Source: an uncultured Saprospiraceae bacterium
GTDB taxonomy: Bacteria > Bacteroidota > Bacteroidia > Chitinophagales > Saprospiraceae
Assembly (NCBI GenBank): GCA_937967535.1
Contig: CALCMV010000343.1
Location: 1 to 5,184 of the forward strand
Direction: 5' to 3'
Length of the DNA: 5,184 bases
Positions 1 to 5,184 of the stretch are shown in pieces. The position numbers and the translations under genes are program-made. How positions within the stretch are numbered: position 1 is the stretch's first letter; every line of letters starts with the position of its first letter. Under the pieces are notes generated by a model. The model searched no databases. It saw nothing but the letters and a program-made list of their open reading frames with translations, and had not been told where the DNA came from.

Positions 1-369
1 CGTCAGAATCGCCAATGCTGCTACCCGTTTTCGGTATTTATCAAAAATACGATAAAAATAGATGAACATGCGCTCCTCAAAACTCGAGTCATCATGCCCC
101 TGCACTTCTATGTGAAATAAGACCCATTCCTCGCTGCCATCCAGCAAAAATACCTTGACGAGTACATCGACATATCGTCGGTTGTCTTTGGATTCCAGCT
201 GAATTTCCCTCAATTCTTTATCCAGAAATTCAAAGCCCCGTTCAAAATCAATTTGATGTACAAATTCAGGATAAAAGTATTGTAAAAAGGATTCAAAAAA
301 CGCCTCTATGATATATTTCCAGAGAATATCGCGGAGCGTTTGTACCGATTTTTGTTTTTGTGATTTCAT
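1..369 (-). CDS. Rpn family recombination-promoting nuclease / putative transposase, N-terminal part (cut by window edge)
   Basis: The frame is open for 123 codons from the ATG at 367-369 down to base 1, so the C-terminal part lies outside the window. The product begins MKSQKQKSVQTLRDILWKYI. Residues 12-50 match the family's N-terminal helical part (L-W-K-Y-I-I-E-A-F-F, then FYPEF). Residues 64-90 hold the nuclease core: RRYVDVLVKV with D68, then FHIEVQ with E88 and Q90, the D...ExQ variant of the PD-(D/E)XK site. Residues 97-112 (FEERMFIYFYRIFDKY) are another family hallmark. Known Rpn proteins are DNA endonucleases that promote RecA-independent recombination; related proteins are often annotated as transposase or cytosolic protein. 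The start is chosen because the family N-terminus begins here. The frame stays open upstream through the repeat array to a TAA at 442-444, with only a GTG at 439-441 as an alternative start. There is no Shine-Dalgarno; a T8 tract directly precedes the ATG. Family assignment is from recognition of motifs, not a search. Confidence 0.88.
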   Translation of the reverse strand, partial: MKSQKQKSVQTLRDILWKYIIEAFFESFLQYFYPEFVHQIDFERGFEFLDKELREIQLESKDNRRYVDVLVKVFLLDGSEEWVLFHIEVQGHDDSSFEERMFIYFYRIFDKYRKRVAALAILT

Positions 370-379
370 GAAAAAAAAT

Positions 380-441
380 GATTTTTGATTTTTGATTGAG
401 TGATTTTTGATTTTCGATTCGGTGATTTTTGATTGATTCAC
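380..441. repeat. GATTTTT heptamer array, arm proximal to the nuclease gene
   Basis: On the plus strand the arm reads as GATTTTT-type heptamers in a higher-order pattern of 7+7+8 bases. Unit 380-401 and unit 402-423 are both 22 bases with the shape GATTTTT-GATTTT(T/C)-GATT(GA/CG)GT, and a shortened third unit occupies 424-441. It is the inverted partner of the array at 503-571: bases 387-419 match the reverse complement of 539-571 at 30 of 33 positions. It ends about ten bases before the nuclease ATG. Confidence 0.9.
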
Positions 442-450
442 TTATGAGTC

Positions 451-486
451 TATATAATTCAAGTTGTGGACAACTTGAATTATATA
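451..486. repeat. Perfect 17-bp inverted repeat with 2-base centre
   Basis: Bases 451-467 (TATATAATTCAAGTTGT) are the exact reverse complement of 470-486, with GG at 468-469 between them. It sits near the middle of the loop between the two heptamer arms, so the spacer is a nested palindrome. As RNA it would form a long hairpin with a small loop on either strand, but no U tract follows on either side, so it is not a typical intrinsic terminator. It could be a dimeric-protein operator, a cruciform site, or the core of a palindromic mobile repeat. The right arm's TTGAATT (475-481) can alternatively pair with AATTCAA at 507-513. Confidence 0.9.
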
Positions 487-491
487 TTTAA

Positions 492-510
492 AATTTTGCA
501 AAGCAAAATT
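492..510. repeat. Short hairpin, 8-bp stem and 3-base loop
   Basis: AATTTTGC (492-499), AAA loop, GCAAAATT (503-510) is a perfect stem-loop just inside the right heptamer arm. On the minus strand it is followed by TTAAATATA, so only a short T run follows. It might contribute weakly to termination of the large gene's transcript, but that is not clear. Confidence 0.7.
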
Positions 511-571
511 CAATCAAAAATCAAAAATCATTCAGTTCAATCAAAAATCAAAAATCACCGAATCAAAAATC
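503..571. repeat. GATTTTT heptamer array, arm abutting the large gene's stop codon
   Basis: On the minus strand this reads as GATTTTTGATTCGGT (571-557) followed by two 27-base units (556-530 and 529-503). Each of these starts GATTTTTGATTTTTGATTGA; they differ only near their ends, and the last runs into the short hairpin. It is the inverted counterpart of 380-441. The array begins two bases after the TAG of the large gene, so it forms the whole immediate 3' untranslated region. Confidence 0.9.
522..552 (-). promoter_or_regulatory. Candidate Bacteroidota-type promoter inside the array, reading towards the nuclease gene
   Basis: On the minus strand TTTG (552-549) is followed by a 19-base spacer and GATTTTTG (529-522), which differs from the Bacteroidota -7 element TAnnTTTG only at the first base. 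The TTTG at -33 and the 19-base spacing fit the known pattern. However, every heptamer junction creates a GATTTTTG, so the match could be a by-product of the repeat. Transcription from here would give the nuclease gene a leader of roughly 145 bases carrying the 17-bp palindrome and the left array. Confidence 0.22.
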
Positions 572-573
572 CT

Positions 574-3500
574 CTAGTTGTTCTTCATTTTCCCACTAAA
601 GTAGCGCACATTCTCCAATTTATCCAGTACAATATCAAGATATTCGCCATTGGGAGCTTTCACGCGGTCTCGCTTTTTCATGTCGAGTACTGCGCCCGAA
701 TATTCTTCATTCGAGGAGAGTGTGGCGATGCGTCCGCTTTTGTAGCTGATGTAGTACCAATCATCGCTCGGCGAATCAATATACATCGTGAATGACGGGA
801 TGCTATTGAGCATTTTTACCTCAAAATAACACTTCACAATCTTCTCTACGGGTTTACCACCTATACTGCTGATACCGATAAATTTGCTGGTAAATGAATA
901 GGTATTTTCATTCCATCGCAAGGGTAACTTGGTGAAAAAGAAGGGATAATCATCTTCTTTTGGCAAAGTAAGGTAGCCACCTGTGCGATAATCTGCCAAA
1001 ATTCTATCTACTTTTTTATCGTCGCTGACAAACTCTGCAAGTGCATGGTCAATGTATTTATCATTGACATCAATATCGGGCAATTCATCGCCGTAGCCAT
1101 ACAAATCGTCCGCCAAAATCTCCAGCAAACGTTCCGGAAGCGGGATATTGACACCGGCAATCAAGTCGAATTTGGCAATGCCATCCTCCCAAACCGCTAA
1201 ACCTGCGGTCTTGATGTGGATGTTGTCTTTATAGGCTTTGTCGAAATCAAAACTGCCTTCGGCGGTGACTTTACCGGAGACTTCGTTGACGGTCAGTTTG
1301 TTGCCGCGCTTGCCGTCAAGAATGACTTGCGAGGAGTCGCCAAAGATGAATTGTTTGCGTTTTTTGTCGTGTCGGAGTACTCCTGTTGCATCAAAAATCT
1401 GTACATCGCGCCCGATTTTGCTTGCACTCATATTGGCGGGGTACACATGCGCCGAATCCACATTCATCATCAACCCGACATGTAGTTTTGCGCCATCTAC
1501 GGTTACGGGGTCTTTGTAAGCGATGGCTACATTTTCTTTATCGACTCTGGCATTGACCGAAAACCAACCCGTGCGCTGAAGTGCTTCCGAATCAATCTTC
1601 GCAAAACCTGTGAATTTCAAGTTTTTAGCATCAGCGCGAAGTTTGACATCGCCCATAAATTGTATCTTATCATCTATCAAAAAACCATCATCTTCGTCTA
1701 CCGTACCGCTACCGACTGTTACGTATTCCTTCTTTTTCTTTTTCTTTTTTGCTACAATATCGTCAAACAAAACTTCCTGCTCTCTGCCACCTGCTTCGTA
1801 GGTGTAGTAACCCTTTGCCTGATATTCATTTTTTCCTTTAATTTTAATGGTCGCATCTTTAATGTTGTGATAACGATTTTTGGTATTTGCGAGAATGGTT
1901 GAATTTTCCAGTGGCTCCATATCCGCATTTTCACGAATTGCCACATATTTATCGTCCGGGTAAATAATGGCATCGGCTACATTGATAAATTCGACCCCCT
2001 CGATGTCGAGCATATTATCCTGAAGGTCGTACACTGCGCTATCCGCCAAAAATATCAGTGAATCTTGCGAAGGATTGCTTGAGAGAAATTCGCCTTTTTT
2101 GCCCGTTTTGGAAGAGAAAATAACTTGGTCGTTTCGCATATTCCATGTAAAACGATTCATGGATGTTTTGTACTGATTATAAGGCATTTCTGTTGTAATA
2201 TCGCCCGAATTACTCACAAATGTACCTCGTTGGGTTTCAAAATTGAGGTCGGCATTTACATTTTTTGTATTGAAGGCGAGTTTGCCTTGTTCGATGCCTT
2301 CGTCGAGGGCTTTAATCGTGAGGTTGGCGGTGTCGGCTTTTACGCCATTAAATCCGAATAATAATTTTTTTGAGCTCATCGTCGCATCTTGCCAGTCCAA
2401 TCTGCCCGAACCGTACAGACCACCCATTGTAAAGACCAAATCACCCTCTAATTGTTTTTCATTATTAAAGAAATTAAACGGCTTATCTTCGGATTTGATA
2501 TACATGCTATCTTGGTAGGGTGCCCATTTTACAAAAACATCTGTGGCATCCACTTTCGGATATTGCGTACCTGTACGGCGTTCTTCGATATTGAAAGTGT
2601 TGGCTTGGGCTTGCATTGCCTCCGGCAAAAAATTAATTTCATCAGATTCAAATTTTGAATTGAGAAATGTAATCTCACCACTTCCCCAAAGCCCCGAACT
2701 ATTGAGCGTAATGTCGTTGGCGTAATTACCGCGATTTTTGCCGTCTTTGGTATAAGTGGGTAAGCCGCCGGATGGTGTTTTGTGTGTAAAACCGAGCGAG
2801 TTATCTTCAGTTTGTATGCGTAATTTTTCGTTGAATGTCGGAAAAATACCGGCGGTGTGCATCTCTCCGGGAAAAACAATGCCAGAGGGGTCGAAGCTAT
2901 TTAGGCTATCAAAAGTGAAGGGTTCGAGTTCGAAATAAAAGCTATCGCGTTTGTATGCACCGTCTTGTATACGGCGGTTGTCGTAGTAGGCGCGGGCTTT
3001 GCTGCGCGAGACGAATGAAGCGTAAGCAGGGTCGTCTTCGCGCCCTGATTTATTGTCGGGGGCATCAATTTGGAGGTGTCCGGTCATATCCTCGACACGG
3101 GTTTTGACTTCATTCAAAAGTGGTACACCGTCCACATCTTTCTCTACTTCATAGCGAATACTAAATGAATTGATAGTATCCATTTCGATGTCATAATTAT
3201 CATAATCAAATTGAAAATTACGTCCTTTAAACACGCCATATCCGGCAAATACTTGCCCATTAAAACGCATGTTTCTATCTTGCTCAACGGTCAATTCGGC
3301 ATTAGCGGGCTTGATGACAACGAGTTGCGAATCGCTCAAAATGACGTTTTTCACTCCATGTAATGTAAGCGAATTATCCTCAATATTTAACTGCCCGTTG
3401 GTCGCACGTTCATTATTGGAAAGAATACGAATATTGTCATAATCCCTTTTCTTGGCATGTGCGTCTACCCAATGGAAAACTTTCTCTTTCACCTCAACCA

Positions 3501-5025
3501 TTTGTGTTTCAGGATAGTACACGATGAAGCCCTGTTCCATCAAATCTGTCAGTAAACCAAGAATGGTTTTGAGTTCGTAATTCGGGCTGATGTATGCTGC
3601 CAAATCTTCTGCCTCAATATAGGGAGAATCATAACTCGCAGCGTAGGATGCTATTTTGGTTAATGGATGAAAACTTGCAATATTCTGAAATCGCCGATAA
3701 CGGTCTGCATTATAATAAGCCACAGATTCCAAGATGACATTGCGCTTCGCGCCCACTTTCTGTTCCTTACCAATTTCGATAGAATCCGAATCAATTTGCC
3801 AATCAATTTTTGCGGCATCTATCTCAAATTTGTGATAAGAATTGTAAAAAGGGGCTTTTTCGATGCCCGTTTCGCCGCGTGTAAGCGTGAGTTCGCGCGT
3901 ATTTACATCAAATTTGAAACCGATACGCGGGTGAAAAATCGAATCTTGCCCATGATAAATACTCACTGCTGCCCCATCAGAAACGATACGTTCTCCCTTG
4001 CGAATCAAGAAAGACTCGGACCGGGCATTGATAGCCAATTTACCTGATTTTGTGGAGAATTGCATGGTGGCTTTGTTTTCGCTGTCGCCATAGCCGTTGA
4101 TGTCGTCGCCTGACAAGCGGAAACCGCCTCTGTACTTGATACCTTCCCCTATATCATTGATTTCCATGACTTTAGTAAAAGAAGAAAAACGCGGATAGGA
4201 ATGACCTTTTTTGGATGCGCCCGTAATTATACGGTCTTCAAACGAGCCATCAATGGGTTTGCCAAAATAATCTGCGTAATATAAAGTCGCAGTATCTACT
4301 TGGTAGCCGGATTTTTTGGTTTCAATTTTATATTTGCCAAATGTGCAGCGAACATCGTCTCCGAATTTGGTGCGTCCCCAAGTCACTTCACCCTTTGTTC
4401 CACGCCACAGATCATCGAAAGGAGAGTATACACCCGAAGTTTCTTTAATGTGTATTGTGTCATTTTTGCGAATACCTATCAAATCCAATTTTGTGAATCT
4501 AACTATGGGCTTATCGTCTTTGTATTCGATAGTATAATTGTCGTTGGAAGATGCCCACATCGAACTACCTTTGGAGTAGCGCAAAGCATTATATTGGAAA
4601 AGATTGGTAGCGAAGACCGTAAAATTTTTGTAGGTCGATTTATTACTGCTTTTTACCTTGCCAATGACCTTATTGAGTGCATTGAAGTAGCTCGCAAATT
4701 TGTTGTTTTGCTCATGAATGGTCATCATATTGAGTGAGCTGAGGTAGCTCTCAAAATATGGATTGACGCTCATTCTTACAGCGAGCATTTTATTAGTAAC
4801 TTCTTGAATATCAGCAAACTGCGATTCCGAGTATTTACCCGTTGTGACGTGTTCGCTGAAAATTTCAAAAGTTTCTTTATTGTCATCACGTTTGGCAGCG
4901 TTCATCATTTCCTCCAAAGCGGTCATAAACTCTGTCCGGTCTTCGGGCAGTTGCTTGGGTGTCTGTGCAAATACGCCCGTGAACGCAAAAAGTAAGGCGA
5001 TTGTGATTATTTGTATTTTGTACAT
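574..5025 (-). CDS. Large exported beta-rich protein of unknown function (1483 aa), Bacteroidota-type conserved hypothetical
   Basis: I do not recognise a named family; function unknown. Numbering is from the ATG at 5023-5025. Residues 1-20 (MYKIQIITIALLFAFTGVFA) are a clear Sec signal peptide with a V-F-A/Q cleavage site and no lipobox, so the protein is exported to the periplasm or beyond. Residues about 25-150 look helical. The rest is mostly alternating polar/hydrophobic beta strands, with a helix plus beta-hairpin, winged-helix-like insert near 470-530. Repeated modules are visible: GLWGSG (778-783) and GLYGSG (869-874) lie 91 residues apart, each followed by a similar strand pattern, and a weaker AGYGVFKG lies near 594-601. 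A stretch near 994-1018 (ADSAVYDLQDN, then LDIEGVEFINVADA) recalls OstA/LptA- or TamB-like repetitive beta proteins, but this is only resemblance. Seven lysines (1093-1099) form a linker. No C-terminal T9SS sorting domain or barrel-closing signature is evident. An ATG eight codons upstream (5047-5049) lies in the repeat and would add residues before the signal peptide, so it is disfavoured. The ORF is intact, with no frameshift seen. Confidence 0.93.
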   Translation of the reverse strand: MYKIQIITIALLFAFTGVFAQTPKQLPEDRTEFMTALEEMMNAAKRDDNKETFEIFSEHVTTGKYSESQFADIQEVTNKMLAVRMSVNPYFESYLSSLNMMTIHEQNNKFASYFNALNKVIGKVKSSNKSTYKNFTVFATNLFQYNALRYSKGSSMWASSNDNYTIEYKDDKPIVRFTKLDLIGIRKNDTIHIKETSGVYSPFDDLWRGTKGEVTWGRTKFGDDVRCTFGKYKIETKKSGYQVDTATLYYADYFGKPIDGSFEDRIITGASKKGHSYPRFSSFTKVMEINDIGEGIKYRGGFRLSGDDINGYGDSENKATMQFSTKSGKLAINARSESFLIRKGERIVSDGAAVSIYHGQDSIFHPRIGFKFDVNTRELTLTRGETGIEKAPFYNSYHKFEIDAAKIDWQIDSDSIEIGKEQKVGAKRNVILESVAYYNADRYRRFQNIASFHPLTKIASYAASYDSPYIEAEDLAAYISPNYELKTILGLLTDLMEQGFIVYYPETQMVEVKEKVFHWVDAHAKKRDYDNIRILSNNERATNGQLNIEDNSLTLHGVKNVILSDSQLVVIKPANAELTVEQDRNMRFNGQVFAGYGVFKGRNFQFDYDNYDIEMDTINSFSIRYEVEKDVDGVPLLNEVKTRVEDMTGHLQIDAPDNKSGREDDPAYASFVSRSKARAYYDNRRIQDGAYKRDSFYFELEPFTFDSLNSFDPSGIVFPGEMHTAGIFPTFNEKLRIQTEDNSLGFTHKTPSGGLPTYTKDGKNRGNYANDITLNSSGLWGSGEITFLNSKFESDEINFLPEAMQAQANTFNIEERRTGTQYPKVDATDVFVKWAPYQDSMYIKSEDKPFNFFNNEKQLEGDLVFTMGGLYGSGRLDWQDATMSSKKLLFGFNGVKADTANLTIKALDEGIEQGKLAFNTKNVNADLNFETQRGTFVSNSGDITTEMPYNQYKTSMNRFTWNMRNDQVIFSSKTGKKGEFLSSNPSQDSLIFLADSAVYDLQDNMLDIEGVEFINVADAIIYPDDKYVAIRENADMEPLENSTILANTKNRYHNIKDATIKIKGKNEYQAKGYYTYEAGGREQEVLFDDIVAKKKKKKKEYVTVGSGTVDEDDGFLIDDKIQFMGDVKLRADAKNLKFTGFAKIDSEALQRTGWFSVNARVDKENVAIAYKDPVTVDGAKLHVGLMMNVDSAHVYPANMSASKIGRDVQIFDATGVLRHDKKRKQFIFGDSSQVILDGKRGNKLTVNEVSGKVTAEGSFDFDKAYKDNIHIKTAGLAVWEDGIAKFDLIAGVNIPLPERLLEILADDLYGYGDELPDIDVNDKYIDHALAEFVSDDKKVDRILADYRTGGYLTLPKEDDYPFFFTKLPLRWNENTYSFTSKFIGISSIGGKPVEKIVKCYFEVKMLNSIPSFTMYIDSPSDDWYYISYKSGRIATLSSNEEYSGAVLDMKKRDRVKAPNGEYLDIVLDKLENVRYFSGKMKNN

Positions 5026-5042
5026 TATAGTTTTTTTGTTGG

Positions 5043-5084
5043 TAGTCATTAGTCAATAGTCGATAGTCAATAGTCCATAGTAAT
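5043..5084. repeat. TAGTCNA heptamer array, arm next to the large gene's start
   Basis: Six consecutive seven-base units on the plus strand: TAGTCAT, TAGTCAA, TAGTCGA, TAGTCAA, TAGTCCA, TAGTAAT. Bases 5044-5082 match the reverse complement of 5146-5184 at 36 of 39 positions. The first unit contains, on the minus strand, the upstream in-frame ATG (5047-5049). An 18-base, A-rich stretch separates the array from the preferred ATG at 5023-5025. Confidence 0.93.
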
Positions 5085-5100
5085 ACGACAACACGTTAGT

Positions 5101-5131
5101 GAAATATATTGTCACATTAACGCATTTCAGC
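5101..5131 (-). promoter_or_regulatory. Candidate promoter of the large gene in the core between the inverted arms
   Basis: On the minus strand TATATTTC (5108-5101) differs from the Bacteroidota -7 element TAnnTTTG only in its last base. Exactly 19 bases upstream is GCTG (5131-5128), a partial match to the -33 TTTG/TTG. A start a few bases downstream would give a leader of about 70 bases containing only one arm of the inverted repeat. The match is modest and no other promoter is visible in the 63-base core (5083-5145); the true promoter could also lie beyond the window. Confidence 0.3.
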
Positions 5132-5145
5132 ATTATTGCATTAGC

Positions 5146-5184
5146 TACTATGGACTATCGACTATCGACTATCGACTACTGACT
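5146..5184. repeat. TAGTCNA heptamer array, distal inverted arm (probably continues past the window)
   Basis: On the plus strand TGGACTA is followed by three exact TCGACTA units (5158-5178) and CTGACT at the very end, all in seven-base register. It is the inverted copy of 5044-5082, differing at three positions. Because the pattern is still in register at the last base, the array may extend beyond the window, and the gene upstream of it is not visible. Confidence 0.9.

Larger units (their letters stand above)
371..571 (-). terminator. Possible weak terminator or attenuator: repeat hairpin followed by a U8 tract
   Basis: Read on the minus strand after the large gene's TAG (574-576), bases 571-539 can pair with 419-387. 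The second arm is followed, after eight bases, by eight consecutive T (371-378), and two bases later comes the nuclease ATG. This could end transcription of the large gene or attenuate the nuclease gene. Against it, the stem is AT-rich, its loop is long (119 bases, itself structured), and the U tract is not flush with the stem. This is inference from layout only. Confidence 0.25.

Noticed and set aside
465..473. TTGTCCACA on the minus strand, one base from the DnaA box TTATCCACA, inside the palindrome
   Set aside because: It is a single degenerate box explained by the palindrome itself. There is no cluster of boxes and no dnaA/dnaN neighbourhood, so an origin is not supported.
370..573. Spacer with repeats considered as a CRISPR array
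   Set aside because: Units are seven bases in tandem with inverted arms and no unique spacers between repeats; no cas gene is visible.
466..795. Plus-strand open frame of 109 codons covering the palindrome, array and gene end
   Set aside because: Its N-terminal half is translated heptamer repeat and the rest is antisense to the end of the large gene. It has no protein-like domain and is a shadow.
1752..1973. Alternative minus-strand frame of 73 codons ending at the lysine tract, considered as a frameshift partner
   Set aside because: It ends upstream of the slippery site and has low-complexity, unconvincing composition; shifts at the tract lead only to short tails, so it is not a partner frame.
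4300..4737. Plus-strand open frame of 145 codons
   Set aside because: It lies entirely antisense to the large gene, whose frame is intact and begins with a clear signal peptide; no family resemblance, no independent start signals.
5043..5184. Terminal inverted repeats of a small non-autonomous transposon (MITE)
   Set aside because: The arms are tandem heptamers rather than unique ends, no target-site duplication can be seen because the window stops inside the right arm, and the core has no coding content. It is not excluded, only unsupported.

Overview
The window looks like chromosomal DNA from a member of the Bacteroidota, perhaps a Saprospiria- or Cytophagia-like lineage, though that finer placement is a guess. 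The evidence is AT-rich spacers, no recognisable Shine-Dalgarno sequence before either gene (A/T-rich leaders instead), a signal peptide ending in the Bacteroidota-typical V-F-A-Q, and candidate promoters close to the Bacteroidota TTTG / TAnnTTTG pattern. No tRNA, rRNA, insertion sequence or CRISPR array is visible.

The layout is simple, and everything is on the minus strand. Reading in the direction of transcription (right to left): (1) 5026-5184 is a spacer dominated by TAGTCNA-type heptamer repeats arranged as two inverted arms around a 63-base core. (2) 574-5025 is one very large gene for an exported, beta-rich protein of 1483 residues with no function I can name. (3) 370-573 is a second spacer built the same way but from an unrelated heptamer (GATTTTT). 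It encloses a perfect 2 x 17 bp palindrome and a small hairpin. (4) 1-369 is the N-terminal part of an Rpn-family (PD-(D/E)XK) recombination-promoting nuclease / putative transposase, cut by the window edge.

The two genes have no obvious functional link. The most interesting feature is the pair of inverted heptamer arrays that fit tightly against the ends of the large gene. One starts two bases after its stop codon and ends about ten bases before the nuclease start. The other ends 18 bases before the preferred start codon and contains an upstream in-frame ATG. In both arrays most differences between the arms are transitions that stay as G-U pairs only in RNA of the minus strand, the direction in which the genes are read. 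I cannot say from one window whether these arrays are RNA regulators, mobile repeats or recombination substrates. An Rpn nuclease beside palindromic repeats makes the last two possibilities worth testing.
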